Positions 17,513 to 25,690 of a stretch of 64,000 nt of DNA are shown here, piece after piece. The notes beneath the pieces were generated by a model, which saw only the letters and a program-made list of their open reading frames with translations, was not told where the DNA came from and searched no databases. Origin of the DNA: an uncultured Pelagibacteraceae bacterium (GTDB lineage: Bacteria; Pseudomonadota; Alphaproteobacteria; Pelagibacterales; Pelagibacteraceae); assembly GCA_902570695.1 (NCBI GenBank), contig CACFZE010000001.1, positions 124,001 to 188,000 on the forward strand, in the 5' to 3' direction. A program made the translations under genes and the position numbers. The stretch's first letter is position 1. Each line of letters begins with the position of its first letter.

Positions 17513-18040
17513 TTAAGAATTATTTTCTTCGTCGCTTACGTTATCTGAAACTTGCTCTTCTGCTTCTGAAACTTGATCTAGTGAAACGTCATCATTTTCT
17601 TCTGCCTCACTTGGAGATTCTACATTAACATCAGGTTGAGCTGATGGTGATAATTCAGCAAGATCTTCTTTTGAAACTTGAATTTTTTCAGGAATTTTTC
17701 TAGCTCTTTTAGAAGGAAGGATTGGCACACCGCTTTTTGAGATTTCACCTTTGTATAAATTCTCAAAATCATCACCAATATCTTCATCTTCTTCAGCAGA
17801 ATCATCAATTTGTTCTACATGTTTTCTTAGTTTGTATACTGCAGCTTCAGTTAAATCTGGAACTTTAATTGTTTCTTCAGCTATTTCTCTTAAAGCAATA
17901 ACTGTGTGTTTGTCGTTATCTCTATCTAATGTAGGTTCAATCCCTGAATTAAGTTGAGTAGCTCTCTCTTTAGCAACCAAAACTAATTCGTAAGGGCTAT
18001 CTACTTTGTCTATACAGTCTTCAACGGTAACTCTTGCCAT
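17513..18040 (-). CDS. rpoZ: RNA polymerase omega subunit with long acidic C-terminal tail
   Basis: Small subunit that helps RNA polymerase assemble. Residues 1-65 match omega: MARVTVEDC, the [12 protein letters not shown]-like [26 protein letters not shown]. At 175 residues it is about twice the size of E. coli omega (91). The extra hundred or so residues are low complexity and rich in Asp, Glu and Ser, with a short basic stretch KRARKIPEK around residue 119. The tail's role is unknown; acidic tails on omega occur in alphaproteobacteria. Convergent with the CoA-transferase gene with no gap. Confidence 0.9.
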   Translation of the reverse strand: MARVTVEDCIDKVDSPYELVLVAKERATQLNSGIEPTLDRDNDKHTVIALREIAEETIKVPDLTEAAVYKLRKHVEQIDDSAEEDEDIGDDFENLYKGEISKSGVPILPSKRARKIPEKIQVSKEDLAELSPSAQPDVNVESPSEAEENDDVSLDQVSEAEEQVSDNVSDEENNS

Positions 18041-18081
18041 GGGCGATTAAATATACTCCAAGATCAACAAAATCAAGTGTT

Positions 18082-19290
18082 TTATACTAAAATTGGATTT
18101 AATTTTTTTCTAACTAAAAAAAGAAGAATAAAAGAAATAAGTATATAAAGTGCAGATATTATTGCAATTTTCTCAATTGAAAATCCGATATCAATTAAAA
18201 TACCAAAAAGAGCAGTTCCGAAAGCTGTTGAAAAAACCATAAGTGCAGTGGTCAAAGCTTTAATAGATCCAATATGCTTTACCCCATAAACTTCAGCCCA
18301 AGTAGAAGACCCCAAAACGTTTGCCAAACCATTTGATATTCCAATTAAACCTAAAAATATAAATGCAGTAAATTGTGCATCAAAATAAATAATTACAAAA
18401 GTAGATAGAAATAAAGGAATATTCATAAAAATTAAAAGTTTTCGACTTGTGAATTTATCAATTAAAAAACCAGATATTAAAAGTGTAATTACTGAAAATA
18501 CTGAATAAGACATAAAAGACTGAGCAATTACAAATGGTCCCCAGTTTTTTGATTCAGTAATAAATGACTGATAAACAAATACGCCAGTTGCAATCCAAGG
18601 CATGGCCAGCATATTCATGCTTACTATATAAAATTTGTAATCTTTTATTACTTCAATTCTTTTCCATTGCTTAATATTTTCCTCTTTAAATTCTTCACCT
18701 TGAGTACTTTCTCTCGTATCTAGTTTAACAGTTCGAACTAAGAAGAATGATGCAATAGGTAAAAATATTAAAATTAATATTGCAATTACAGTCCAAATAT
18801 TTTGCCAAGTCGTTAATGACAACAAAAATACCATTAAAACAGGTAAAATAAATTCAGCACTAGATAAACCAAACCAACAAATACTTAATGCTCTACCCCT
18901 TGATTTTGTAAAATATCTTGAAACTGTTGTTGTTGCAGTATGAGACATCATTCCCTGTCCTGAAAATCTCATTAAGAAAATTGCAATGAATAAAAAAACT
19001 ATCGATGAAATTTTTGAAAAGAAAAAACAGGAAAAAGATAAAAGTAATGTTACATAGATTGCAAATCGGAAAATATTTATATCGTCAATTTTCTTTCCAA
19101 CCCATATAAGTAGTAAACTACTGCACAATGTTGCAGATGCATATATTGAGCCAAATTGTCCATGAGTAATTGATAGTGTCTCTCTTATACTTGTATTAAA
19201 TATTCCAAGAAAAAAACTCTGTCCAAAACTTGAAAAAAATGTAAATATAAATCCAAATACAATTACTTTTAAACTTAAATTTTTAAACAT
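18082..19290 (-). CDS. Major facilitator superfamily transporter
   Basis: A 402-residue inner-membrane protein with about twelve hydrophobic segments in two groups of six, separated by a charged loop near residues 190-210, the usual MFS layout. A GQFGSIYASATL segment and RFSGQGMMSHTA in the first half resemble the monocarboxylate/oxalate-formate antiporter branch, but the substrate cannot be read from sequence. Its start codon is only 8 bases from the divergent beta-hydroxyacid dehydrogenase start, so both promoters must lie inside the opposite gene or the transcripts are leaderless. A shared pathway with that enzyme is plausible. Confidence 0.85.
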   Translation of the reverse strand: MFKNLSLKVIVFGFIFTFFSSFGQSFFLGIFNTSIRETLSITHGQFGSIYASATLCSSLLLIWVGKKIDDINIFRFAIYVTLLLSFSCFFFSKISSIVFLFIAIFLMRFSGQGMMSHTATTTVSRYFTKSRGRALSICWFGLSSAEFILPVLMVFLLSLTTWQNIWTVIAILILIFLPIASFFLVRTVKLDTRESTQGEEFKEENIKQWKRIEVIKDYKFYIVSMNMLAMPWIATGVFVYQSFITESKNWGPFVIAQSFMSYSVFSVITLLISGFLIDKFTSRKLLIFMNIPLFLSTFVIIYFDAQFTAFIFLGLIGISNGLANVLGSSTWAEVYGVKHIGSIKALTTALMVFSTAFGTALFGILIDIGFSIEKIAIISALYILISFILLFLVRKKLNPILV

Positions 19291-19298
19291 AAAAAAAT

Positions 19299-20174
19299 AT
19301 GACTTCTAAAGTTGCTTTCATAGGTCTTGGTGTAATGGGTTATCCAATGGCAGGATATATATCAAAAGCAGGACATAATGTAACTGTTTTTAACAGAACA
19401 AAATCAAAAGCAGAAAAATGGATTGGTGAATACAAAGGTAATATGGCTAATACACCATCTGAGGCTGCTAAAGATGCTGATTTTATTTTTACTTGTGTTG
19501 GGAATGACGATGATTTGAGACAAGTCTCTTTAGGAGATGAGGGTTTATTTCATAATGCAAAAGAGGGATGTGTATATATTGATAATTCAACAGTGTCTGC
19601 TGAAATTTCTAGAGAAATTTATAAAGCTGCTAAAGATAAAGGATTTGGTTTTTTAGATGCTCCTATATCTGGAGGACAATCAGGTGCTGAAGGTGGGATA
19701 TTAACTGTCATGGTTGGTGGAGATGATAGTGATTTTAAAAAAGCGGAGCCAATAATAGATTGTTATAGTAAAAAAGTAACTTTAATCGGACCATCAGGTA
19801 GTGGACAATTAACTAAGATGGTCAATCAAATGTGTATTGGTGGTTTAGTTCAAGGTTTATCTGAAGCAGTAAATTTTGGAATTAATGCAGGTTTAGATAT
19901 GGATAAAGTTATGGAAACTATCTCTAAAGGTGCAGCTCAGTCTTGGCAAATGGAGAATAGATATAAAACTATGGTAGCTGATAAATTTGATTACGGATTT
20001 GCTGTGGATTGGATGAGAAAAGATTTAAAAATTTGTATTGAAGAAGCAAAAAGAAATGGTTCACCTGTACCAGTAACTGAAATTGTAGATAGCTATTATG
20101 CTGAAGTTCAAAAAATGGGTGGAAACCGTTGGGATAGCTCAAGTTTAATAGCTAGATTAAAAAAGAAAAAGTAA
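19299..20174 (+). CDS. Beta-hydroxyacid dehydrogenase (3-hydroxyisobutyrate dehydrogenase family)
   Basis: A 291-residue NAD(P)-dependent dehydrogenase. It has the Rossmann motif GLGVMGYPMAG at the start, the substrate loop DAPISGGQSGAEGG, and the catalytic lysine in GSGQLTKMVNQ, followed by the all-helical C-terminal domain. Family members oxidise 3-hydroxyisobutyrate or reduce tartronate semialdehyde or related acids; FNRT after the second strand suggests NADP preference, weakly. It forms an apparent operon with the PNPOx-like gene (2-base gap) and is divergent from an MFS transporter that may supply its substrate. Confidence 0.87.
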   Translation: MTSKVAFIGLGVMGYPMAGYISKAGHNVTVFNRTKSKAEKWIGEYKGNMANTPSEAAKDADFIFTCVGNDDDLRQVSLGDEGLFHNAKEGCVYIDNSTVSAEISREIYKAAKDKGFGFLDAPISGGQSGAEGGILTVMVGGDDSDFKKAEPIIDCYSKKVTLIGPSGSGQLTKMVNQMCIGGLVQGLSEAVNFGINAGLDMDKVMETISKGAAQSWQMENRYKTMVADKFDYGFAVDWMRKDLKICIEEAKRNGSPVPVTEIVDSYYAEVQKMGGNRWDSSSLIARLKKKK

Positions 20175-20176
20175 TT

Positions 20177-20782
20177 GTGTCTACCACTGTTCCCTATTAC
20201 GAGGATTTTTCCGAAATAAAAAAGAAAATTTGGTTAATGTTAACTGATGCAGTTACTAATAGATCGTCTTCTTTTAGAATACCTGTATTTTCATGTGGAA
20301 GTGAAAGCGATATCGAAAGTAGAATTGTTGTTCTTAGAAAATCAGATGAACAAAATAATTTAGTGCAATTCCACAGTGATATTAGATCTGACAAAATTAA
20401 AATCTTAGAAAAAAATCCTAATTCTTCAATGTTATTTTATGATAAAGATGAAAAAATACAGGTTAGATTAAAAGTTGAGGCAATTATTAATCACAATAAT
20501 GATATAACAAAACAATCTTGGGAAAAAACCCAACATATAAGTCGTAAATGTTACTTAGTAGATAATGGACCAGGTACAGAGTCAGATATTCCAACATCTG
20601 GTTTAAAACCTGAATTAGATAATTTTGATTACACAAAAGAACAAAGCGAAGAAGGATATAAAAACTTTACTGTTATACAGTGTAAAATTAAATCTATCGA
20701 ATGGCTATATTTAGCTGCAAAAGGTCATCGTAGAGCTAGATTTGACATTGATAGTAATAAAGATACTTGGTTGGTACCATAA
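20177..20782 (+). CDS. PNPOx-like FMN-binding split-barrel protein
   Basis: A 201-residue protein of the pyridoxamine 5'-phosphate oxidase-related family. It has the split-barrel features SRIVVLRKSDE, a QFHSDIRSDKIKILEKNP segment, SSMLFYDKDEKIQVRLKVEA and a C-terminal RRARFDI motif where PNPOx proteins bind phosphate. It lacks enough of the true PdxH signature for me to call it the vitamin B6 enzyme; the alternative is a general flavin oxidoreductase. The start is GTG 20177, two bases after the preceding stop. Its stop overlaps the ATG of a truncated carbonic anhydrase-like gene, so those two were once an operon. Confidence 0.75.
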   Translation: MSTTVPYYEDFSEIKKKIWLMLTDAVTNRSSSFRIPVFSCGSESDIESRIVVLRKSDEQNNLVQFHSDIRSDKIKILEKNPNSSMLFYDKDEKIQVRLKVEAIINHNNDITKQSWEKTQHISRKCYLVDNGPGTESDIPTSGLKPELDNFDYTKEQSEEGYKNFTVIQCKIKSIEWLYLAAKGHRRARFDIDSNKDTWLVP

Positions 20783-20907
20783 TGAAAAAATATGAAGCTA
20801 TGGTTTTGTCGTGTATGGATCCAAGGTTTCAGCCAAAAGTATTTAATTATTTAGTGATCTTTTGGATTTCTATTATATTCTTTATTAGCCTGTTCGTTAT
20901 TAAATAA
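20782..20907 (+). pseudogene. Truncated beta-carbonic anhydrase-like gene (N-terminal remnant)
   Basis: A 41-codon ORF starting at ATG 20782, overlapping the previous stop (TAATG). Its first 24 residues, MKKYEAMVLSCMDPRFQPKV and FNYL, look like the start of a beta-carbonic anhydrase-type protein, with SCMDPR carrying the C-x-D-x-R zinc and catalytic dyad motif. After FNYL (about base 20853) the reading frame runs into the antisense of the next gene and ends in hydrophobic nonsense at a TAA. The junction falls exactly at the stop codon of the convergent metallopeptidase-like gene, so the rest was probably lost when that block arrived. Confidence 0.65.
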
Positions 20908-21798
20908 TTTCATAACTCCGGTACCGTTTCTGTCCCAATAAGTAAACTTACATCCAGATCCACCACTCCTATAGTTCCACTTACCTTTTTTAAGATCGCT
21001 TGCCTGTTTTTCTCTAAGTTTAACAAGTTTTTTGTGATTATATTTTCCCCATTCGTTCAAACATATTAACTTAAAAGGATCGTAAGGATCTTTTGACGTT
21101 GGCGTTAGATAGACTGAGTCTTCTCCTTTTGGACAACCTTCGACGTCATGAACATAAGCTTTTCCAAAAAACATATGTTTTGCATCAGTATCTTGTCCAC
21201 TTTTAAAATGAGCTTTTTTACTCATTCCAGGTACACAAGCAAAACCTCCTCCCATTGCATGATGTACTTCATGAAGAGCTGTTTTAACCATGTTATTTAT
21301 ATTTTTATTGTATTTGCTTTTAAGAAACATTGATGCCATTCCTACACCACCTTCTCCACCATCTTGGCTAGTTACATCAGCAAAAGTAAAATAAACTTTT
21401 TTTGGATTATTAAATCCATTTAACCAAAGGTAAGCACGATAGTTATTATTTATATGTTTGTGAAGTTCTTTTCTTTTTTTATCTAATCTTATGAAGGTAA
21501 CATCTAATTTTCCATCTTTTCGATAATCGTACTTATATTTTTTTACACCTGAGGACCCTTTTGTTTTTTTACTAAACTTTTCAACAAGAGCGTTCATTTT
21601 GTTAGCATATTCCTCAATTTTTCCATTTATATCCAGCTCACGATCTTTATCACTGGCTGTCAGCATATATATGAAATGAATTTGATAATCATCAGTTACA
21701 TCTGGTTGATCTTCGAAAAATCTACCAGGTTTTTCATCTGATGCGAATAATGATGAACTAAATAGTGTGATTAATAATGCTAATAATATTTTTTTCAT
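20851..21798 (-). CDS. Secreted metallopeptidase-like protein, paralogue A
   Basis: A 315-residue protein with a signal peptide (residues 1-19, cut near LFA-S). It contains HEVHH at 176-180 within ALHEVHHAMGGG, then an AH pair near 197 and a KHM at 207-209. HExxH followed by Gly-Gly, a third His and a Met resembles metzincin zinc peptidases, although the spacing to the third His is longer than in the classic HExxHxxGxxH. It is clearly related to the gene at 22105-23094: both share PGRxFEDQPDV, RKDGKLD, NNPKK and DSVYxTPTS. Cysteines in the C-terminal part may form disulfides. I do not recognise a named family; peptidase activity is inferred from the motif. Confidence 0.6.
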   Translation of the reverse strand: MKKILLALLITLFSSSLFASDEKPGRFFEDQPDVTDDYQIHFIYMLTASDKDRELDINGKIEEYANKMNALVEKFSKKTKGSSGVKKYKYDYRKDGKLDVTFIRLDKKRKELHKHINNNYRAYLWLNGFNNPKKVYFTFADVTSQDGGEGGVGMASMFLKSKYNKNINNMVKTALHEVHHAMGGGFACVPGMSKKAHFKSGQDTDAKHMFFGKAYVHDVEGCPKGEDSVYLTPTSKDPYDPFKLICLNEWGKYNHKKLVKLREKQASDLKKGKWNYRSGGSGCKFTYWDRNGTGVMKLFNNEQANKEYNRNPKDH

Positions 21799-22085
21799 AA
21801 TCCTTTTATAATTATATTGGTCCCTTCTGAATTATCCAATCTTATTTTTTTTATTGGTTTGTATTCTTCTGAATTATACCATTCCAAAGCCCTCTCATAA
21901 CTTGGAAATTTTAGGACTATTATTCTTGGAAATTTAGTTTCACCATCAAATATTTGATATTCACCATTTCTAACCAAAAACTCTCCATTAAATTTTTTTA
22001 CAATTGGATTAACTTTTTCAATATACTCTTTATAATTTTCTGGATTGGTTACTCTTAATTGTGCAATTACATACCCTGCTGACAT
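21795..22085 (-). CDS. DUF1330 family protein
   Basis: A 96-residue protein with the DUF1330 pattern: AGYVIAQLRVTNPENYKEYI at the start, a GGExLVR-like GEFLVRNGEYQIFDG segment, and RIIVLKFPSYERALEWYNSEEYKPI at the end. The fold is a small ferredoxin-like dimeric alpha-beta barrel; the family's biochemical role is not established. It sits between the two metallopeptidase-like paralogues, overlapping the start of the downstream one by 4 bases, with no signal peptide, so it is presumably cytoplasmic. Its link with the secreted neighbours is unclear and may be only operon packing. Confidence 0.85.
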   Translation of the reverse strand: MSAGYVIAQLRVTNPENYKEYIEKVNPIVKKFNGEFLVRNGEYQIFDGETKFPRIIVLKFPSYERALEWYNSEEYKPIKKIRLDNSEGTNIIIKGL

Positions 22086-22104
22086 ATCAGAATAATTTTT
22101 TCAC

Positions 22105-23094
22105 TTAATTCCTTTGAAATATACCAAATTCTTCTTCCCATGGAGCTTCTACGTCGTCTCGTGCATAAAAACAATCTCCGCCTTCACCTCTATCATAAAT
22201 ATTTTCATAATTATGTTTTGTAAATTTCCATTTTTCATTTGGCATACAAGTAACTTCAAAAGGATCAAAAGGTGTATCTGATGTAGGTGTAAAATAAACA
22301 CTGTCCTGCATGTTTGGACAAGTTTTATTATTATGACCCCAATAGTCATCATTCTTTGGATCTAAAGTATGATTTGTTCCATCACCCGATCTACTCATCA
22401 TGTCTTTTGTTTTTTTAGTATTGTGTCCTTCAGTAAAATTTGGTGAACATTTATAAATTCCACCCATAGCATGTAAAATCTCGTGTAAAATAAAATAACC
22501 AACCTCTTTATTATTAAGTGGGTATTTTTTTTGATGTTTAGAAAATACACTAAAAATTGGAAATCCACCAGAAAATGGCCAATCTTTATGAGTAAAATCT
22601 CCAAAGTTAAAATATATTTTTTTAGGATTGTTCATTCCGTTATTAATAATGGATCTTCCAAAGACATTTCCACAACTACCCCACTTAGACTTTTTCATTT
22701 CTTTCTTGGTTCTGTTTATTCTAAGAAAAGTAATATCTAACTTTCCATCTTTACGTCTATCCCATTTTAATTTCTGACCTACTCCATTATTAAAATTTGA
22801 TTTCTTGTTTGCTTTAGCAGTTGTTTTTAAAATCCATTTATCAGCAATTTCAACCCATTTTTCTAACTCTCCATTTATGTCTCCCTCTTTATCTTTGGAG
22901 TCTTTTAATAAAGTATAAACAATGTGAACTTGGAAATCATCGTTAACATCAGGCTGATCCTCAAAATACCTTCCTGGTTTTTTGTCACTATCTAAAATAA
23001 CTTGTGTTGTATCGCCATCATAACATTTGTCAGCATAAACATTTGAAATTGAGTTAAGTAAAAAAATGATTGATAATAAAATTGTTTTTTTCAT
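22105..23094 (-). CDS. Secreted metallopeptidase-like protein, paralogue B
   Basis: A 329-residue relative of the 20851-21798 product, with a signal peptide (about residues 1-21, ending VYA). It has HEILH at 204-208 within ILHEILHAMGG, followed by a Cys, then GH at 223-224 and DMM at 231-233 as the possible third ligand and Met-turn. The conserved blocks shared with paralogue A run the whole length, so the pair arose by duplication. Its ATG directly follows the stop of the gamma-carbonic anhydrase gene (TAAATG), making one operon of four genes. Substrate unknown; zinc peptidase activity is inferred from the motif only. Confidence 0.6.
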   Translation of the reverse strand: MKKTILLSIIFLLNSISNVYADKCYDGDTTQVILDSDKKPGRYFEDQPDVNDDFQVHIVYTLLKDSKDKEGDINGELEKWVEIADKWILKTTAKANKKSNFNNGVGQKLKWDRRKDGKLDITFLRINRTKKEMKKSKWGSCGNVFGRSIINNGMNNPKKIYFNFGDFTHKDWPFSGGFPIFSVFSKHQKKYPLNNKEVGYFILHEILHAMGGIYKCSPNFTEGHNTKKTKDMMSRSGDGTNHTLDPKNDDYWGHNNKTCPNMQDSVYFTPTSDTPFDPFEVTCMPNEKWKFTKHNYENIYDRGEGGDCFYARDDVEAPWEEEFGIFQRN

Positions 23095-23607
23095 TTAAAA
23101 TATTGATTTTGAATAACGTTTCCAATTATCTTGGTAATGTTTTGCGTTTTCTGTTATTTTTCCTATCTCCTCATCAGTAAGTTTTCTAACTACTCTTCCT
23201 GGAGCTCCAACTACTAATGAGTTGTCTGGAATTTCTTTGTTTTCAGTTATTAATGCTTTTGCACCAATGATGCAGTTTTTACCTATTTTTGCATTATTTA
23301 AAATGACAGCTCCAATACCTATTAAACTATTGTCTCCAATTGTACATCCATGAAGCATAACGATATGACCGATAGTTACGTCTTTACCAATTCTTAAAGG
23401 GCAGCCTGGGTCAGTATGTAGAACGCTCCCATCTTGAACATTCGAACCTTCTCCAACATGAATGTTTTCGTTATCCCCTCTAATTACAGCATTAAACCAA
23501 ACACTGGAGTTTTTTTCTAAAGTTACATCTCCAATTATAGTTGCATTTGGTGCGACCCAATTTTCGCCAGAGTTTTTTGGTTTTTTATCTTCCAAATCGT
23601 AAAACAT
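23095..23607 (-). CDS. Gamma-carbonic anhydrase-like hexapeptide-repeat protein
   Basis: A 170-residue left-handed beta-helix protein of the YrdA/PaaY/CaiE group. Three histidines that bind metal in gamma-carbonic anhydrases are present: one in SVLHTD and two in IGHIVMLHGC, and the N-terminal RGDN motif also fits. A helical C-terminus follows the helix. Some members have carbonic anhydrase activity and others do not, so activity is not certain. It is the first gene of an operon with the metallopeptidase-like pair and DUF1330 gene. It lies about 2.2 kb from the broken beta-type carbonic anhydrase, which it could functionally replace. Confidence 0.85.
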   Translation of the reverse strand: MFYDLEDKKPKNSGENWVAPNATIIGDVTLEKNSSVWFNAVIRGDNENIHVGEGSNVQDGSVLHTDPGCPLRIGKDVTIGHIVMLHGCTIGDNSLIGIGAVILNNAKIGKNCIIGAKALITENKEIPDNSLVVGAPGRVVRKLTDEEIGKITENAKHYQDNWKRYSKSIF

Positions 23608-23627
23608 AATTTATATATTATTACATT

Positions 23628-24182
23628 ATGCCTATTAAAACACCAGTATGTGATTTTGGAAAAAAAGCAGAAAATTTTGAATTAAAATCTACAGAGAACA
23701 AATTAATATCGTTAAATGATATCAAAGGTGAAAATGGAACGTTGATAATGTTTATTTGTAATCATTGTCCATATGTAAAAGCAATAATTAGAGATGTGGT
23801 GGAAGACTGTGCTAAGCTTAATGATTTAGGAATAAATTCAGTTGCAATATGCTCTAATGATCCAATTAATTATCCAGAAGACTCTTTTGAAAAAATGATA
23901 GAGTTTGCAATTAAACATAAGTTTAATTTTCCTTACCTAATTGATGAAACACAAGACATTGCAAGAAAATATGATGCTGTATGTACTCCAGATTTTTTCG
24001 GTTATGATAAAGATTTTGGTCTCCAATATAGGGGAAGAATAAGAGAATTAAGAGAACTAAAGCCTGTGAGATCTGGAGATAGTGATTTATTTATTGCTAT
24101 GAGACAAGTTTCAGAAACAGGCAAAGGTCCTGAAGAACAATTCCCAAGTATGGGTTGTGGTATAAAGTGGTCATCTAATTAA
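23628..24182 (+). CDS. Thioredoxin-like (peroxiredoxin-like) family protein
   Basis: A 184-residue cytoplasmic protein of the AhpC/TSA-thioredoxin superfamily. It has MFICNHCPYVKA, a CxxC active site of the kind seen in the PRX-like group, then EDSFEKMIEFAIKHKFNFPYLIDE and VCTPDFFGYD with the cis-proline region typical of thioredoxin folds. It probably reduces disulfides or peroxides, but its physiological target is unknown. The stop overlaps the start of the glycosyltransferase gene by one base, so the two are co-translated. It is divergent from the gamma-carbonic anhydrase gene across 20 bases. Confidence 0.82.
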   Translation: MPIKTPVCDFGKKAENFELKSTENKLISLNDIKGENGTLIMFICNHCPYVKAIIRDVVEDCAKLNDLGINSVAICSNDPINYPEDSFEKMIEFAIKHKFNFPYLIDETQDIARKYDAVCTPDFFGYDKDFGLQYRGRIRELRELKPVRSGDSDLFIAMRQVSETGKGPEEQFPSMGCGIKWSSN

Positions 24183-25264
24183 TGTATTTAATAATAACTA
24201 GAACTTTCCCTCCAGAAGTTGGTGGTATGCAAAATCTAATGTGGGGACTAGCAAGATCATTATCAAAATTAGATATGGTTAAAGTTTTTGCCGATTATCA
24301 CGAAGATCATAAAAAGTTTGATGATAAAGTTTCATTTACAATTGAAAGAGTTAGCGGAGTTAAATTATTAAGAAAATATAGAAAATCTTTGCTTATAAAT
24401 GAATATTTAAATGAAAATAAAAATGTAAATTGTATCATTGCAGATCACTGGAAAAGTTTAGAACTTATAAAATCCCAAAAAAAGAAAATATGTTTAATAC
24501 ATTCTAAAGAAATTAATCACCCTAAAGGATCTAGATTAAACAAAAAAGTTTTAGAAGTTTTAAATAATGTTGATCATGTCGTAGCAAACTCAAACTTTAC
24601 GAAAAATTTAGCGGTTAGTCTTGGAGTTGAAGAAAAAAGATTAATAGTCATAAATCCAGGTGTAGATCCTGTTGAAGAAATTCCAAAAGACGATCTTAAA
24701 CAAGCAGAAGAAATGCTAAAAGGAAAAAAACAAAGACTAATTACTGTTTCTAGATTTGACAAAAGAAAAAATCATGAAAAAGTTATAATGGCTATTCGAA
24801 ATTTGAAAGAGAAATATCCTGATATTACTTACACTTGTATAGGATACGGAGATGAAGAAGAAAATTTAAAAAAATTAGTGATAGAATTAAATCTTGATAA
24901 ATATGTAAATTTTTTGAATGATATAACTAATGAATTGAAAAATGCATTAATTGCAAAATCTAATATTTTTATAATGCCATCAATAATTCACAAAACTTCA
25001 GTTGAGGGCTTTGGAATTTCTTTCATTGAGGCTGCACAATATGGAATACCGTCTATAGGTGGTAAAGATGGTGGTGCTTCAGATGCAATTATTCATAATA
25101 AAACGGGGTTAATTTGCGATGGTAACAGTCTAGATGAAATTTATTCAAGTATAGATAATTTATTTGAGGGAAATAAATATATTGAATTTGGAAAAGAGTG
25201 CAAAACACACTCCAAAAATTTTCTTTGGGATAAGATAATTGAAAACTATAAAAGAATCTTATAA
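24182..25264 (+). CDS. Glycosyltransferase family 4 (GT-B fold)
   Basis: A 360-residue GT-B enzyme. The N-terminal domain starts TRTFPPEVGGMQN, a glycine-rich acceptor-side motif. The C-terminal domain holds SRFDKRKNHEKVI and the donor-binding EGFGISFIEAAQYG with the E-x7-E spacing typical of GT4. Such enzymes add a nucleotide-activated sugar to a lipid or glycan, probably for cell-envelope polysaccharide. No transmembrane segment is apparent. The specific donor and acceptor cannot be told from sequence. It shares an operon with the thioredoxin-like gene upstream and a small membrane protein downstream. Confidence 0.87.
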   Translation: MYLIITRTFPPEVGGMQNLMWGLARSLSKLDMVKVFADYHEDHKKFDDKVSFTIERVSGVKLLRKYRKSLLINEYLNENKNVNCIIADHWKSLELIKSQKKKICLIHSKEINHPKGSRLNKKVLEVLNNVDHVVANSNFTKNLAVSLGVEEKRLIVINPGVDPVEEIPKDDLKQAEEMLKGKKQRLITVSRFDKRKNHEKVIMAIRNLKEKYPDITYTCIGYGDEEENLKKLVIELNLDKYVNFLNDITNELKNALIAKSNIFIMPSIIHKTSVEGFGISFIEAAQYGIPSIGGKDGGASDAIIHNKTGLICDGNSLDEIYSSIDNLFEGNKYIEFGKECKTHSKNFLWDKIIENYKRIL

Positions 25265-25273
25265 AGTTAAAAG

Positions 25274-25690
25274 ATGCTAGATAAATTTAATGGAATAATT
25301 TATTTAAGTATTTTTATTTTACATTTTATTGTTTACGCCGTTTATGCTTTCAGAACAGTTGTTGCAACAAAGTCATTTTTAGATCAATACAATATTGATC
25401 AATCTGCAGCTGTGATGGTTAGATTTTTTGGAGCACCATTTATTGCATCACTTTTAGTAGCACTATACATAATGTTAATTAAAGCAGATGGTTTGGCAGG
25501 AACATGGGGTTTCTTTACATTAATTTTTGCTCAAAACGTTTTATATTTTTTAATTGGGATATATACAATTTATATAAATAAGCTTGGACATAACGAAAAA
25601 ACAAATAGCGAAGGGGTAATTGCCTCAGGAATTTTGACAGTTTTAAGCGGGATTCTTTGTTACGGTCTAGCTGATAAAATTTACATTTAA
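25274..25690 (+). CDS. Small four-helix membrane protein of unknown function
   Basis: A 138-residue hydrophobic protein with four likely transmembrane helices near residues 8-27, 47-67, 77-97 and 112-134, and a short hydrophilic loop LGHNEKTNSEG before the last helix. I do not recognise a family. It follows the GT4 glycosyltransferase gene by 9 bases on the same strand, so it may belong to the same envelope-related operon, and its end overlaps the convergent tctA end by 4 bases. Composition looks native to the window and the frame is intact. No function is proposed. Confidence 0.7.
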   Translation: MLDKFNGIIYLSIFILHFIVYAVYAFRTVVATKSFLDQYNIDQSAAVMVRFFGAPFIASLLVALYIMLIKADGLAGTWGFFTLIFAQNVLYFLIGIYTIYINKLGHNEKTNSEGVIASGILTVLSGILCYGLADKIYI

